In this document: positions 33,124 to 33,547 of the stretch, in pieces
How the letters are laid out: every line of letters starts with the position of its first letter
Numbering within the stretch: the stretch's first letter is position 1
Assembly (NCBI GenBank): GCA_029974175.1
Contig: JARKSS010000400.1
Location: 1 to 33,547 of the forward strand
Direction of reading: 5' to 3'
DNA: 33,547 nucleotides
Source: Vicinamibacterales bacterium
GTDB lineage: Bacteria; Acidobacteriota; Vicinamibacteria; Vicinamibacterales; Fen-181
The notes under the pieces: model-generated
Database searches by the model: none
Told to the model about the DNA's origin: nothing
Seen by the model: the letters and a program-made list of their open reading frames with translations, nothing else
Program-made: the position numbers and the translations under genes

Positions 33124-33547
33124 GTGGACGCCGCGGCCATCATTGCCACGCTCTCGCCTGCGCTTCCCGACGCCGGCCTCCGGGACGGGCAGGGCGTCGA
33201 TCAGCCCACGCTCGTCGTCCCGCGCGACCGCCTCGTCGAGGTGTGCGAAGCCCTTCGCGACCTGCCCGCGCTGCGCTTCGACGTGCTTGCCGACATGACC
33301 GCCGTCGACTGGTGGCCGGCCGAGCCGCGGTTCGCGGTCGTCTACCACCTGCTGTCGACGGTGAACCGGCTGCGCCTGCGCCTCGAGGTGCCGCTCGAGG
33401 GGGCGGACGCGCACGTGCCGACCCTGAGCCGCACGTGGGCCTCGGCCGGCTGGCTCGAGCGCGAGGTGTGGGACCTGTTCGGCATCGTCTTCGACGGCCA
33501 CGGCGACCTGCGCCGCCTGCTGATGCCCGAGGACTGGGAGGGCCAAC
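33124..33547 (+). CDS. nuoC: NADH-quinone oxidoreductase subunit C, 3' end outside window
   Basis: The frame is open from a GTG at 33124 to the end of the window (141 codons). The product contains FDVLADMTAVDWWP, then VYHLLSTVNRLRLRLEVPL and the 30-kDa-subunit signature LEREVWDLFGIVF followed by GHGDLRRLLMPEDWEG. This identifies NuoC, a peripheral-arm subunit next to NuoB and NuoD. The expected PLRKD continuation is cut off. No NuoD fusion can be judged. The GTG start lies 3 nt after the nuoB stop, so the genes are tightly coupled. Confidence 0.92.
   Translation, partial: MDAAAIIATLSPALPDAGLRDGQGVDQPTLVVPRDRLVEVCEALRDLPALRFDVLADMTAVDWWPAEPRFAVVYHLLSTVNRLRLRLEVPLEGADAHVPTLSRTWASAGWLEREVWDLFGIVFDGHGDLRRLLMPEDWEGQ

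Overview
The window is high-GC bacterial chromosome, densely packed with genes. Adjacent genes repeatedly overlap at ATGA or GTGA, and GTG starts are common. No phage, plasmid, transposase, tRNA, rRNA or CRISPR sequence was seen. The gene mix fits a free-living Gram-negative bacterium: a TonB-dependent outer-membrane receptor, a four-gene 2-oxoacid:ferredoxin oxidoreductase, a standalone PSP1/RicT protein next to holB, and a large lipid-linked surface-glycan locus next to nuoABC. The style resembles Acidobacteriota (class Vicinamibacteria), but that placement is an inference from gene content and composition, not from a marker gene.

Layout. (1) 1-2427: the C-terminal part of a TonB-dependent receptor, a small two-helix membrane protein and a membrane-anchored short-chain dehydrogenase. 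(2) 2424-5553: a promoter, a structured leader of about 190 nt, then korD-korA-korB-korC. These encode a CoA- and thiamine-diphosphate-dependent 2-oxoacid:ferredoxin oxidoreductase with its own 2x[4Fe-4S] ferredoxin subunit. The operon ends at an A/T hairpin. (3) 5725-12879: a small proline-rich anchored protein on the minus strand. It is followed on the plus strand by a class A penicillin-binding protein, holB, ricT, a foldback repeat, pdxA, smpB and a methyltransferase. (4) 12887-32085: a surface polysaccharide region in four blocks. These are a Wzx-type flippase with a WbsX-type protein (minus); a secreted FN3/VCBS-repeat protein (plus); a plus-strand run of sugar aminotransferase, dicarboxylate symporter, RmlD-type reductase, GDP-mannose dehydratase, a fused WecA-like/Rossmann protein, a glycosyltransferase, an unknown multipass protein and a second glycosyltransferase; and a minus-strand run of a third glycosyltransferase, a coiled-coil methyltransferase and an O-antigen ligase. 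(5) 32174-33547: a strong promoter and nuoA-nuoB-nuoC (the last cut by the window end), the start of a complex I operon.

How the parts fit. The glycan genes cover nucleotide-sugar synthesis (gmd, RmlD-like, DegT), initiation on undecaprenyl phosphate (WecA-like half of the fusion), chain building (three GT4-type enzymes and possibly WbsX), end modification (coiled-coil methyltransferase), flipping (Wzx-like) and ligation (Wzy_C/WaaL-like). The kor and nuo operons link reduced ferredoxin and quinone-reducing respiration, although the nuo genes that would show the electron donor lie outside the window.

The least explained items are the kor leader, with mutually exclusive hairpins including one that would hide the korD ribosome-binding site; a 122-bp foldback element before pdxA; the WecA-like fusion carrying only the Rossmann half of a CapD-type enzyme; and a coiled-coil methyltransferase whose domain order is reversed from WbdD.
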